Source: TMED14 sp963925545
GTDB taxonomy: Bacteria; Bacteroidota; Bacteroidia; Flavobacteriales; Schleiferiaceae
Reading direction: 5' to 3'
Length of the DNA stretch: 64,000 nt
Assembly (NCBI GenBank): GCA_963925545.1
Contig: CAWUSA010000003.1
Coordinates: forward strand, 1 to 64,000
A program made the position numbers and the translations under genes. The number at the start of each line of letters is the position of its first letter. Position 1 is the stretch's first letter. Below, in pieces: positions 8,410 through 17,002 of the stretch. The notes beneath the pieces were generated by a model. That model was not told the origin of the DNA and ran no database searches. It saw only the letters and a program-made list of their open reading frames with translations.

Positions 8410-10760
8410 ACGTCGTCTTCTGCTAAATCAATTAAAATGTCCTTGAACTCCTCTGCACTTAGCCGCTTGTCCATAGACATCAGCATGGAAGGTAAAAGAA
8501 TCAAGTTGGTGAACATGGCAAAGACCAAGGTAATGCTCACAAGCAAACCAAGCGCTTGGGTCCCGCCAAAGGATGAGGATAAAAAGATAAAAAAGCCAGC
8601 AAAGAGAACCACCGAAGTGTAGAACATGGAGATGCCAGTCTCTTGAATTGCTTTGATGGCTGCGTCCCGAATGCTTCCGCCATTAAGAACCAGCTCCTGT
8701 CGGTAGCGGGCCAAATAGTGCAGGGTGTCATCCACAGAAATACCAAAGGCAATCGAAAAGGTCAACACTGTTGAGGGCTTGATCGGGATCTGAAACCAAC
8801 CCATCAGGCCTGCAGTCATGATCAAGGGAAGCAAATTTGGGATGATGGAAATCACCACCATGCGTGGGGTTTTGAACAGGACTGCCATCAGAATAGAAAT
8901 GATCAAAATGGCTAAACCTAAGCTCAACAAGAGGTTATTAACTAGGAAATCCGTGCTGCGCATGAATAACACAGAGACACCACTCAGTGTTACACCTATC
9001 TCATCGGTGTCAAAGGATGCCTCTGCCAGGGCATGAACATCCTCGAGCAAAAGCACCATGTCCTCCTGCATCAAATCTTCTATCTGAATAATGATGTGCA
9101 ACTTACTTTCATCCGCATTGACAAGGGATGATGCCATGGTCGCAAATCTGGCCGTATCTAACACAGGAAGGACATCCACAATGGCCCTCCGCTCCTCCGC
9201 TGATGGGAGCGTGTAGTCATCGGGGCTTCCCCCCATGTAGCCTTGTCGGCCAAACTTCAACACATCCACCATGGAAAATGGTCGACTCACATGGTCCAGT
9301 TTCATGATGGCTTGTTGGAACGCATCTAGTGACTCCAACACCTCAGTTGACCAAACCCCGCCAGGCACTTTGGTGTCAATGAGCACGTCCAAAGGCACCA
9401 CGCCACCAAACTCACGCTCAAAGAATCGCACCTGTTGTACCATGGGGTCTGCCTCGCTGAAATCTGCCGTAAGGTTGCCCGTGGTTTTCAGTCGAAGCAT
9501 CCCCACTGCAGTAAGCGCCATAATCAAGAAGACAGACAGATACATCAACTTTCTGTGGTGCATGACCACTTTGATCAGCCAATTGATCCATGATCGGACC
9601 CATCCTTTATTCAAATGCTCATAATGCCGATCCAATGGCTTAGGCAACCAAGAGTAAAACACAGGGAGCAAGGTGATCGACGCAGCAAAAACCACCAAAA
9701 TGCTCAAAGATGATCCGATGGCAAAATTGACCAGCGGCGTGGAGCTAGTGAAGATGAAGGTGGCAAAACCCAGCGCGGTGGTCACATTGGTCAACAAGGC
9801 CACGCTGCCGATTTTGTTCACGGTGTGATGCAAGGCCGGCAATACTTCTTTGTCTACAGCATACACTGAATGGTATTTGTTGATGAAGAAAATGCAGTTA
9901 GGCACTGCAATGACAATCAACAAGGGCGGGATCATGCCACTGAAAATGCTTAAGTGATGGCCAAATATGCCCATGATACCAAAGGTTCCAGCCAATCCCA
10001 CGCCCACAATGGACAAGGCAATGATTGCAGACCTAAGGCTTTTGAGCATTAACAGCATGATCAATATGGTCACAATGCAGGTCAGAGCAATGAATAAATT
10101 GATCTCTGACTTAATGCTCTGAGCATTGCTTAATCGCAAATAAGGCAACCCCGACATGTTCACATCAATGCCTGTGTTGCGCTCAAATCGCTTGATTTCT
10201 GCAGCGAGCTGATCCAGCAAAGCAAAAGCTGCAGTGCTGTAGTTTGCATGGTCGGAAATGGACACCATCATCAAATGGGTACGCCCATCATCATTGCGGA
10301 GCATGCCACGGTAAAATGGCAAATCCTCGTATTGGTCGCGCAAGACAAAGCCCTGTCGAGGCGATTTCACAGGACCTACCATCAGGGGGAAAGGCTGCAT
10401 GGCCTCGCCCTCAGCTTCATCCATATACAAATCCAAGGCATTGTGTATAGAAAGCACCGAAACGACCTCTGGGGTACCTTCAATGCGCTTGGCTAATTCA
10501 CGCCATTGGTTCAATACCGACGGAGTAAAGAATGACTCATCTTTCGCACCCAACACAATCAGGTTGGCGCTTTGGGTAAACTCAGATTGGAAATCCGCAT
10601 ACTCTACCATTGCAGGATCGTTATCTGGCAGCATTTTAGGTAGGGTGTAGGACACTGCTACATTGCGACCCATGAAGGCCATGCCTGCGGTGAAAACCAA
10701 CCAAAAACCAACTACAAAAAGTCGATTTGACATTAAGAAAACTGCAATCCTAGCCCACAT
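8406..10760 (-). CDS. RND superfamily (MMPL/HpnN-type) exporter
   Basis: Inner-membrane transporter of 784 residues with the duplicated RND/MMPL arrangement: an N-terminal membrane helix, a large periplasmic loop, a five- to six-helix block (about 215-380), a second periplasmic loop, and a second helix block (about 620-770) containing the GISVDDTLHYLARYR motif. Members export lipids or hydrophobic molecules; the substrate here is unknown. The ATG at 10760 gives the family-typical MWARIAVFLMSNR start; a TTG three codons upstream and an ATG at 10733 are alternatives. A TAnnTTTG element ends seven bases before the ATG, so the message may be leaderless. It heads the run towards rmlA. Confidence 0.88.
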   Translation of the reverse strand: MWARIAVFLMSNRLFVVGFWLVFTAGMAFMGRNVAVSYTLPKMLPDNDPAMVEYADFQSEFTQSANLIVLGAKDESFFTPSVLNQWRELAKRIEGTPEVVSVLSIHNALDLYMDEAEGEAMQPFPLMVGPVKSPRQGFVLRDQYEDLPFYRGMLRNDDGRTHLMMVSISDHANYSTAAFALLDQLAAEIKRFERNTGIDVNMSGLPYLRLSNAQSIKSEINLFIALTCIVTILIMLLMLKSLRSAIIALSIVGVGLAGTFGIMGIFGHHLSIFSGMIPPLLIVIAVPNCIFFINKYHSVYAVDKEVLPALHHTVNKIGSVALLTNVTTALGFATFIFTSSTPLVNFAIGSSLSILVVFAASITLLPVFYSWLPKPLDRHYEHLNKGWVRSWINWLIKVVMHHRKLMYLSVFLIMALTAVGMLRLKTTGNLTADFSEADPMVQQVRFFEREFGGVVPLDVLIDTKVPGGVWSTEVLESLDAFQQAIMKLDHVSRPFSMVDVLKFGRQGYMGGSPDDYTLPSAEERRAIVDVLPVLDTARFATMASSLVNADESKLHIIIQIEDLMQEDMVLLLEDVHALAEASFDTDEIGVTLSGVSVLFMRSTDFLVNNLLLSLGLAILIISILMAVLFKTPRMVVISIIPNLLPLIMTAGLMGWFQIPIKPSTVLTFSIAFGISVDDTLHYLARYRQELVLNGGSIRDAAIKAIQETGISMFYTSVVLFAGFFIFLSSSFGGTQALGLLVSITLVFAMFTNLILLPSMLMSMDKRLSAEEFKDILIDLAEDDV

Positions 10761-10766
10761 AGTTAG

Positions 10767-10774
10767 CAAAGGTA
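10767..10774 (-). promoter_or_regulatory. Bacteroidota -7 element for the RND gene
   Basis: On the minus strand TACCTTTG matches the Bacteroidota -7 consensus TAnnTTTG exactly. Only six bases separate it from the ATG at 10760, which implies a leaderless or nearly leaderless transcript unless translation begins at 10733. The nearest TTG on the -33 side is 25 bases upstream, longer than usual. Confidence 0.5.
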
Positions 10775-10796
10775 CTGACCGAAGGCTTGCCTAGGG

Positions 10797-11537
10797 TCAC
10801 AAAATCTCTTTAGGGTAAATGATCGGCCGACAAGGCGCGGCATCATTATCGATAGCTGCCACCTGCAGGTTCAATGCATACGCTCCATCTGCAACGGATG
10901 GCGGAATGTGAATCAACTCGGTGATGGTGGCTTCATGGCGTGCCTGGCTTCCGGCATTCACCTCGTTAGCTGACAAGCCCCAAAAGGCACGATGTGACGC
11001 CAATGCACCGCCATCTTCCTCTGGGTCAATGCTGGGGCTTTCCGTTAGCAACTCTGTGACTGACTCACTGGCCAACCATGCCGCAGCCTCGGGATGCAAA
11101 TAGGGCCAATTGCAGTTGCTGTGGTCCCGTTTGCTCACATCCATGGTGGACGGCAAGGTCCTCAATGCAATGGCACGATCCAAGGGGCCATCACCCAGTG
11201 CAGATTGGATGTCTGACAGCGTTATGCAAAGGCCTTGATCTTCACTGCCATCAACCGTGACGAGGGTCAAGGGAATCAACAGTGGCCAACGCAAAAGATG
11301 GATAGGGTGATCGCCTTTGCAGACATGACCTAGGGTTTCTGTGTGGCTGCCATGTGCATGGGGGTTCAAGGTCAAATCGGTGAAATTCACCGACCCACCA
11401 AGATCAACAGAACCCTTCCATTCTCCTAAAACCACGGGGTTTTTTTGCATGCCGCCGATGTACCAGGCCCTTGCTAGGCCTTCCATCACTGGCAGGCTTA
11501 AATCGATGCCTTGTGGCAAATCAGCGGATTGTTGCAT
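10797..11537 (-). CDS. Cyclase-family (kynurenine formamidase-like) metal hydrolase
   Basis: A 246-residue protein of the cyclase/kynurenine-formamidase fold (DUF family 'Cyclase'). The metal-binding signature HxxGSHxE appears at residues 60-67 (H60, H65, E67), close to the usual HxGTHxD, with a second histidine just after (GHV). A late segment, SQARHEATITELI, matches the region where the family carries its third ligand. No signal peptide is visible. The substrate could be an N-formyl or cyclic amide, or the gene may be an unassigned member. It starts three bases after the hemW stop and is the last gene of the histidine kinase-hemW unit. Confidence 0.72.
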   Translation of the reverse strand: MQQSADLPQGIDLSLPVMEGLARAWYIGGMQKNPVVLGEWKGSVDLGGSVNFTDLTLNPHAHGSHTETLGHVCKGDHPIHLLRWPLLIPLTLVTVDGSEDQGLCITLSDIQSALGDGPLDRAIALRTLPSTMDVSKRDHSNCNWPYLHPEAAAWLASESVTELLTESPSIDPEEDGGALASHRAFWGLSANEVNAGSQARHEATITELIHIPPSVADGAYALNLQVAAIDNDAAPCRPIIYPKEIL

Positions 11538-11540
11538 GGC

Positions 11541-12674
11541 TTAAAGGTCGGTATTGTCGGTGATAAATCCAGCAGCAGCAATGGCATCTGACCACATCAT
11601 GCCCGCATCGGTTAATTTCCATCGGTCCTCCAGGCGAAGCATGTGGCCCTTAGCAATGGCATCTGACCACAAGTGGTCCAAGGTCTCAGCCCATTTCCCT
11701 GCATGACTTCGTTGGAACCCAAGGTCGGTCCGAAGGCCTGTCATCAGTTGTTCATTGCGGCGTTCGATTGGGCCTAAAGTCTCCAGCTCAAAACCCGATG
11801 AATCTCCCGCTTTCATGGCCTTGATGTACATGGGGTTGTTGGCTACATTCAAACGCCGTTCCCATTGCCCATCAAAGGAGTGCGCCCCCGACCCAATGCC
11901 AACATAGGCATCGCCTCGCCAATAAGCCGCGTTATGGCTGGCTTCAAATCCAGGCTGGCAACTGTTGCTCAACTCATAGGTCAACCAGCCTTGCTCCCGA
12001 AGGTGAGATCGGTGCCACATGAAGTCTTCCACACTTCGCTCATCCATTGGCTTTGAGATTTTCCCTGAAGCAATGTCTGCATGCAAGACTGTTTTGTCTT
12101 CCACCGTCAGGCCATAGGTTGACAGATGCGGTATGTCCATCGCCAAAGCTTGCCCCACCTGATCCTGCCAATAAGCCAGGCTTGTTTCAGGGAGGCCATA
12201 GATCAAATCCATGGTAATGTGACTGAGTCCCGCATCTTGCAAGCGTTTGATGGCATCGACAGCTTGGCTGGCATTGTGTGCGCGATTCATCCACTGCAGC
12301 TGTCTGTCTTCAAAGGATTGCACTCCCAAGCTGATGCGGTTTACGCCAGCTTGTATCCAATGGTCAATGGATCGGTCATTAACATCTTCTGGGTTGGCTT
12401 CCAAGGTGACTTCAGCACCTGATTGCAATGGCGCATGGCTCGTTGCTGTGTCTATCAGGGATTGAATCTGCCGCGCATTCAAAACCGATGGTGTGCCACC
12501 GCCAAAATACACAGTTTGCCAACTGTCAACCTGACCCATGCGATGGGCCATTTCCTGCTTCATGGCATCAACCATGTCATCCATGGTTTTCCACGAGGTG
12601 GAGAAGTGGAAGTTGCAATAGGTGCATGCCTTGCGGCAGTAGGGCACGTGGATGTAGAGGCCCTGCCCCATCAA
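11541..12674 (-). CDS. hemW: HemW-like radical SAM protein
   Basis: A 377-residue radical SAM protein with the CX3CX2C cluster motif C13-C17-C20 in YIHVPYCRKACTYCNFHFS, then YFGGGTPS and the LGVQSFED segment. Length and the C-terminal HemN-C region match HemW, a heme chaperone, formerly annotated as oxygen-independent coproporphyrinogen III oxidase. True HemN has one residue fewer conserved N-terminal features and is longer (about 450), so HemW is preferred. The start overlaps the upstream kinase stop (ATGA at 12671-12674), indicating translational coupling. Acts in the cytoplasm or at the inner membrane. Confidence 0.9.
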   Translation of the reverse strand: MMGQGLYIHVPYCRKACTYCNFHFSTSWKTMDDMVDAMKQEMAHRMGQVDSWQTVYFGGGTPSVLNARQIQSLIDTATSHAPLQSGAEVTLEANPEDVNDRSIDHWIQAGVNRISLGVQSFEDRQLQWMNRAHNASQAVDAIKRLQDAGLSHITMDLIYGLPETSLAYWQDQVGQALAMDIPHLSTYGLTVEDKTVLHADIASGKISKPMDERSVEDFMWHRSHLREQGWLTYELSNSCQPGFEASHNAAYWRGDAYVGIGSGAHSFDGQWERRLNVANNPMYIKAMKAGDSSGFELETLGPIERRNEQLMTGLRTDLGFQRSHAGKWAETLDHLWSDAIAKGHMLRLEDRWKLTDAGMMWSDAIAAAGFITDNTDL

Positions 12675-13810
12675 GTCAGCGGAAGTTCAATCCGGAAGGT
12701 GCTCCCCGAACCAGGGCTACTTGCAATCACCGACAGCTTGCCGCCATGGCTTCGTTCAACGATGCGCTTGGCCAAGGAGAGGCCCAACCCCCATCCACGG
12801 GTTTTTGTGGTGAATCCCGGTTCAAATACTCGACGACGCAGAGACGAACTCATGCCCTTGCCATTGTCAGTGATGTCAATGACAAGGTGATCTCCCAACC
12901 TGGCACAAGCCAATTTGACTTCACCGCTTTCGCCCTCCAAGGCATCCACCCCATTGCGAATGATGTTTTCTAAAACCCAACTCAGCAGCACTGGCTGCAT
13001 GGCGATGTCAGGTAAATTATTTTCACATTGGATGTCCAACTTGACAGATTTAGGCAAGCGCTTAGCCACATAGCTTGTCATGCCTTCAATGACATCCTTG
13101 ATGTTGCCTGGCTCTCTGGCATCTTCTGCACCAATTTTCGAAAAGCGATCTGCAACAGTTTGCAAGCGGTTCAAATCCTTGCGGATTTCTGACAAAGCCT
13201 CTGCGCTGTATCCCTTTTGTTCAAGCAACTCTATCCAACCGTAAAGAGCTGACAAGGGAGTGCCTAGTTGGTGGGCAGTTTCGCGAGCAAGACCTGTCCA
13301 TACCCTGTCCTGTTCTGCTTTTCTTGCCCGGGAAAAGGCTGCATAAGCTAAGGCTACATAGCAAAAAATAATCCCTAACAACAATTTTGGGTAGAGTCTG
13401 AGTCGCTTCAAATGGAGGGATTCATCCTGGTAAATGTATTGGTTCACGCCGGGCAGAACCTCAAGAGGAATGGCGTCTGCATAGGCCTTCATGACCTCAA
13501 GTCGAGCCTGTTGACGGCTTGTTGTGCTGTCACTGACTGCTAGATTTCTTGTGCTGATCACCTGATCCTGATCATCGGTCAAGATCAAGGGAATGGACTG
13601 ATTCATTTCCAAGATGCTTGTGGCCAAGGTTAGATCTGTGCCTGGATCGCTTTGTGTGACTTGTTCCACTGCCTGAGCCCATAAATCCACGCGTCGCTGC
13701 TCCTCCTTGCTCAGCTGACTGGCCAACTGTTCCGTGTACATCCACGTCAGGACGCCAATGGCCACAGCCAGCCCCATCAGTCCCACTTTCACATTTCCTT
13801 TGCCTGTCAT
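12671..13810 (-). CDS. Membrane-bound sensor histidine kinase
   Basis: A 379-residue sensor kinase. One membrane helix lies near residues 8-24 and another near 140-161, enclosing a roughly 115-residue periplasmic sensor region with no recognised domain. The cytoplasmic part has the H-box ARETAHQLGTPLSA (phosphorylated His near 180), the N-box ENIIRNGVDAL (about 281-291), the G1 box DITDNGKGM and the G2 box GFTTKTRGWGLGLSLAKR. No response regulator is in the window, so its partner is elsewhere. It is translationally coupled to hemW. The ATG at 13810 is chosen because it immediately precedes the first membrane helix; an ATG at 13849 would add 13 residues. Confidence 0.92.
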   Translation of the reverse strand: MTGKGNVKVGLMGLAVAIGVLTWMYTEQLASQLSKEEQRRVDLWAQAVEQVTQSDPGTDLTLATSILEMNQSIPLILTDDQDQVISTRNLAVSDSTTSRQQARLEVMKAYADAIPLEVLPGVNQYIYQDESLHLKRLRLYPKLLLGIIFCYVALAYAAFSRARKAEQDRVWTGLARETAHQLGTPLSALYGWIELLEQKGYSAEALSEIRKDLNRLQTVADRFSKIGAEDAREPGNIKDVIEGMTSYVAKRLPKSVKLDIQCENNLPDIAMQPVLLSWVLENIIRNGVDALEGESGEVKLACARLGDHLVIDITDNGKGMSSSLRRRVFEPGFTTKTRGWGLGLSLAKRIVERSHGGKLSVIASSPGSGSTFRIELPLT

Positions 13811-13870
13811 CTTTCCTTGATTGCATGCAAGGTAATGGCTGCCTACCATTCCTTGTGTCTTTATTCAAGG

Positions 13871-13878
13871 TATCTTTG
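13871..13878 (+). promoter_or_regulatory. -7 promoter element upstream of the T9SS protein gene
   Basis: TATCTTTG matches the TAnnTTTG consensus exactly and leaves 20 bases to the ATG at 13899. A TTG at 13853-13855 lies 15 bases upstream, slightly closer than the usual -33 spacing. Confidence 0.5.
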
Positions 13879-13898
13879 TTTCAATCCAATCAAAACCC

Positions 13899-14705
13899 AT
13901 GAGAACAGCCCTACTTACCCTAGCCATCGCAACCATGGCCATTCCAGCTCTGACTAACAATGGTGGCGCTCCTGCTGGGAAATCAGGCTCGCCAAAAAGC
14001 AACAACGCGACTTGCAACAACAGCTATTGTCACAGCGGGCCAACGGTAAGCACGCAAAGCATCTCTGTGACCACTGACATCCCCACAGATGGTTACGTAG
14101 ACAATGGCAGTTACAGCATCACTGTGACAATGACTGACGGCGGCACAAGCGCACCAAAAATGGGTTTTACGGCTTCCGTAGAGGACGCATCCAACCATCA
14201 GGGCATCTTGTCTGCAGGTACAGGTTCGCAAATCCAAGGCAACAATTATGTCACCCACACATCCAGTAGCACCAGCTCATCCAGCGGTTCCAACAGTTGG
14301 ACTTTTGGATGGAATGCCGGCACGGCACCAGACAACACCTTGATTTACGTGGCAGGTAATTTTGCCAACAACGATGGGTCAAACACCGGGGATGTGATCG
14401 CCAGCATGTCCATGGGGTTGACACGCAGCCATGTCAGCTTGGACGAGCCCCTAGGGATGACCATGACCATCATGCCAAATCCTTCAAGTCAGTGGCTGAA
14501 AATTGATGCAACATTTGCCACAAGTGAAGGCACCCTTAACATTACTGACCTTCAAGGCCGCTTGATCAGCTCCCAGGCTTGGACAGCTGCAGACGCTGCA
14601 GGCAAACTGATTGACGTGCGCCACATTGCTAACGGAACCTACTTGTTGCGTCTGAGCATGCAAGACGGCCAGTCCATCGGGCAACCTTTCATTGTTCGCC
14701 ACTAA
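13899..14705 (+). CDS. T9SS-exported protein with choice-of-anchor V-like domain and CX4CH motif
   Basis: A 268-residue secreted protein. An N-terminal signal peptide (about residues 1-19) is followed by a short region rich in Gly, Ser and Asn containing C39-x4-C44-H45, then a beta-rich domain like the choice-of-anchor V/Reelin-like domain of Bacteroidota. The last 80 or so residues form a type A T9SS sorting domain, recognised by MPNPSSQWL, ITDLQGRLI and the end NGTYLLRLS. It is therefore expected to cross the outer membrane by type IX secretion. In related proteins the N-terminal motif is usually CxxCH; here the spacing is longer. An outer-membrane barrel gene follows 56 bases downstream. 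Confidence 0.8.
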   Translation: MRTALLTLAIATMAIPALTNNGGAPAGKSGSPKSNNATCNNSYCHSGPTVSTQSISVTTDIPTDGYVDNGSYSITVTMTDGGTSAPKMGFTASVEDASNHQGILSAGTGSQIQGNNYVTHTSSSTSSSSGSNSWTFGWNAGTAPDNTLIYVAGNFANNDGSNTGDVIASMSMGLTRSHVSLDEPLGMTMTIMPNPSSQWLKIDATFATSEGTLNITDLQGRLISSQAWTAADAAGKLIDVRHIANGTYLLRLSMQDGQSIGQPFIVRH

Positions 14706-14761
14706 ACAACACCTTAGCTATGGGAATCGCTTTTGGCACACAATTGGCAAGGCATGTTGGC

Positions 14762-15355
14762 ATGAAATACCTTCTGCTTGTTGCCTTTCTCGTTTCAGGG
14801 CTCCATCTTGCCGCTCAAGACAGCGACTTGAACTTTTACCTGCGCTCAGGAATCAACTTCAACACCGGTTCAGTGGGGCTGGATTCCGGACTGACCAGTG
14901 CTGGCGAAATCCTCAACCAAGAGATCCCCAACAACGGCTACCACCTAGGCTTTTCTTTGAGAGAGTACAAAAATGATGGGCAGTTTCTGGCATTGGATGC
15001 TGGCTACCATGAAACCTCTTTTGATCTGGTTGGCATTGACCCCAATGGCAACCCTGTCACCCAGACATTGACCAGCCAGACCATTCAGGCTGCAATCAGT
15101 CCAGGCTTTCGCTTGTTTCGATTCATCCGCGCTCAGGCTGGCATCAATTGTGTCTTTCAGCTCAATGAGGACTTTCAGTCCACGTTTGATAGCTACAAGC
15201 TTGGCTATCGGCTAGGTACTGGTTTGGATTTTGGAAATATTTCCATTGACGCCATGTACATTGCCTCTTTCATGTCAACCAATGGCACATTTAGCAACAT
15301 CCCTTTGAGCAGCAACACATCCAATTATTTGTTGAGTTTGAGTGTGAAACTTTGA
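14762..15355 (+). CDS. Outer-membrane beta-barrel protein
   Basis: A 197-residue protein with a signal peptide ending in AQD (MKYLLLVAFLVSGLHLAAQ) and then alternating aromatic/hydrophobic and polar residues in repeated strands, ending with a strand (LLSLSVKL) typical of barrel C-termini. It resembles small eight-stranded OmpW/OprF-N-like barrels of Bacteroidota, with no more specific match. The ATG at 14762 gives a clean signal peptide; an upstream in-frame ATG at 14720 would put 14 extra residues before it. It probably shares a transcript with the T9SS protein upstream and is followed by a terminator. Confidence 0.72.
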   Translation: MKYLLLVAFLVSGLHLAAQDSDLNFYLRSGINFNTGSVGLDSGLTSAGEILNQEIPNNGYHLGFSLREYKNDGQFLALDAGYHETSFDLVGIDPNGNPVTQTLTSQTIQAAISPGFRLFRFIRAQAGINCVFQLNEDFQSTFDSYKLGYRLGTGLDFGNISIDAMYIASFMSTNGTFSNIPLSSNTSNYLLSLSVKL

Positions 15356-15438
15356 GTTTGGCACGCCTTTTGAACTACCCTTGGCCGAGAGTCCTGCGTT
15401 TAGGTGATTTTGTGTTAATGTTTAGTAGTCTCTCGACT

Positions 15439-15465
15439 AAAGCCCTGTTTCGACAGGGTTTTTTG
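15439..15465 (+). terminator. Rho-independent terminator
   Basis: CCCTG (15443-15447) pairs with CAGGG (15454-15458) around a six-base loop and is followed by a run of T. It ends the plus-strand unit that contains the T9SS protein and the barrel, and lies just beyond the convergent aldehyde dehydrogenase gene. Confidence 0.85.
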
Positions 15466-15491
15466 TTGCCCACAATCTAGGCAACCGGGTG

Positions 15492-16934
15492 CTATGTCAA
15501 ATGGATGTATACATTCTTTGGCTCGGTGAAAAAACGCAAGGCTTCAAAGCCACCTTCCCTTCCAACGCCACTAGCCTTCACGCCACCAAAAGGTGTTCTG
15601 AGGTCCCTCACAAGCCAACTGTTCACCCAAACAATCCCTGCATGCACCTCGCTGGCAACCCGGTGGGCACGTTTGAGGTTGTTTGTCCATACTGTCGCGC
15701 TCAGGCCATAGTTGGTGGCGTTGGCCAATTCCAGCGCCTCCTGCTCAGTGTCAAAGGGCATGATGGTGACCACGGGGCCAAATATTTCCTCTTGGTTGGT
15801 CCTGCAATCCATGTTCAGTCCGGTGATGATGGTGGGATTCACGTAGAACCCGCCCTTGGCATCACCCTCCATTGTAGGGCTTGCCCCACCACATTCCACA
15901 GTTCCACCTTCATCGATTGCCAGCTGAATGTAGCTGAGAATTTTGTCCCTGTGAGCTTGTGAAACCACAGCGCCAATCTGCACCCCCGTTTGATCCGGCG
16001 GTCCGACCCTGAGCTGCTTGGTCTTAGCAACAAAAGCCTTGACAAAGCGATCATAGATGGGTCGTTCCACCAAGATGCGGCTGCCACAGAGGCAAATCTG
16101 CCCTTGGTTGGCAAAGGAGGATCGCATGGTGGTGCTGAGCATGGTGTCAAAGTCACAATCCGCAAACAGGATGTTGGGGTTCTTGCCACCCAACTCCAAG
16201 CTCAACTTCTTGAATAGAGGTGCAGCAATCCGACTGATGTGCTTGCCGGTTTCTGAACCACCCGTGAAACTGATGATTGGCACCTCAGGATGGCTGACCA
16301 ATTGCTCACCAACGCCGGGTCCCGTGCCATGAACAATGTTCAAAACGCCTTTAGGGAAGTTCACCTCATCCAGGATTTGAGACAGTAAATAGGCAGTGGC
16401 TGGTGTGATCTCAGAGGGCTTTGCCACCACTGTGTTTCCCGCAGCCAGAGCTGGGGCAATTTTCCAAGTGAACAAGTACAGGGGGAGGTTCCAGGGGCTG
16501 ATGCATGCAGCCACCCCAATGGGTCGACGCAAGGTGTAATTGAAGCCTTGATCACCCATGTCATGGGACTCACTGACATCGTGAAGAATAGCCGTCGCAT
16601 AAAAGGCAAAATTGTCTCTGGCGCGTGGGATATCCACAGATTGAGCCAGCTTCAAAGGCTTGCCATTGTCCGTGGATTCCGCTTGTGCCAGCTCATCCAA
16701 TCGTTCATTGATGCCATTGGCCACAGCCATCATGTGCTCACTTCGCTCTGCAGCTGTCAGCTTGGACCAGGAAGGGAAAGCAGCCTTTGCTGCCTTCACT
16801 GCTGATTCCACATCTGCTTGACCGCTGTCGGGAATGCTGCCATAAACCTGACCCGTTGCGGGGTTCACATTGTTCAGTGTGCGTCCAGAACTTGCCTTGG
16901 TAAACTGGCCATCGATGTAGTTGAGAATTTCCAT
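15492..16934 (-). CDS. Aldehyde dehydrogenase (betaine-/aminomuconic-semialdehyde DH-like)
   Basis: NAD(P)-dependent aldehyde dehydrogenase of 480 residues, normal for the family. Catalytic Cys281 lies in NQGQICLC and the general base Glu247 in LSLELGGKN; the cofactor loop is FTGGSETGK (223-231). Overall it is closest to the 2-hydroxymuconic/2-aminomuconic semialdehyde and betaine aldehyde subgroup, but the substrate cannot be fixed from sequence. An ATG at 16934 is preferred because the 50 residues before it in the longer frame do not look like the family and overlap the upstream SDR gene. It follows that SDR by 68 bases, on the same strand, so the two may act in sequence. Confidence 0.87.
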   Translation of the reverse strand: MEILNYIDGQFTKASSGRTLNNVNPATGQVYGSIPDSGQADVESAVKAAKAAFPSWSKLTAAERSEHMMAVANGINERLDELAQAESTDNGKPLKLAQSVDIPRARDNFAFYATAILHDVSESHDMGDQGFNYTLRRPIGVAACISPWNLPLYLFTWKIAPALAAGNTVVAKPSEITPATAYLLSQILDEVNFPKGVLNIVHGTGPGVGEQLVSHPEVPIISFTGGSETGKHISRIAAPLFKKLSLELGGKNPNILFADCDFDTMLSTTMRSSFANQGQICLCGSRILVERPIYDRFVKAFVAKTKQLRVGPPDQTGVQIGAVVSQAHRDKILSYIQLAIDEGGTVECGGASPTMEGDAKGGFYVNPTIITGLNMDCRTNQEEIFGPVVTIMPFDTEQEALELANATNYGLSATVWTNNLKRAHRVASEVHAGIVWVNSWLVRDLRTPFGGVKASGVGREGGFEALRFFTEPKNVYIHLT

Positions 16935-17002
16935 TGACGAAGGGGGTTGCGGCGGGTTATTGTCAGGGTTGGCGGATGAGATACTGCGTGGATTCAGGTG
17001 GC

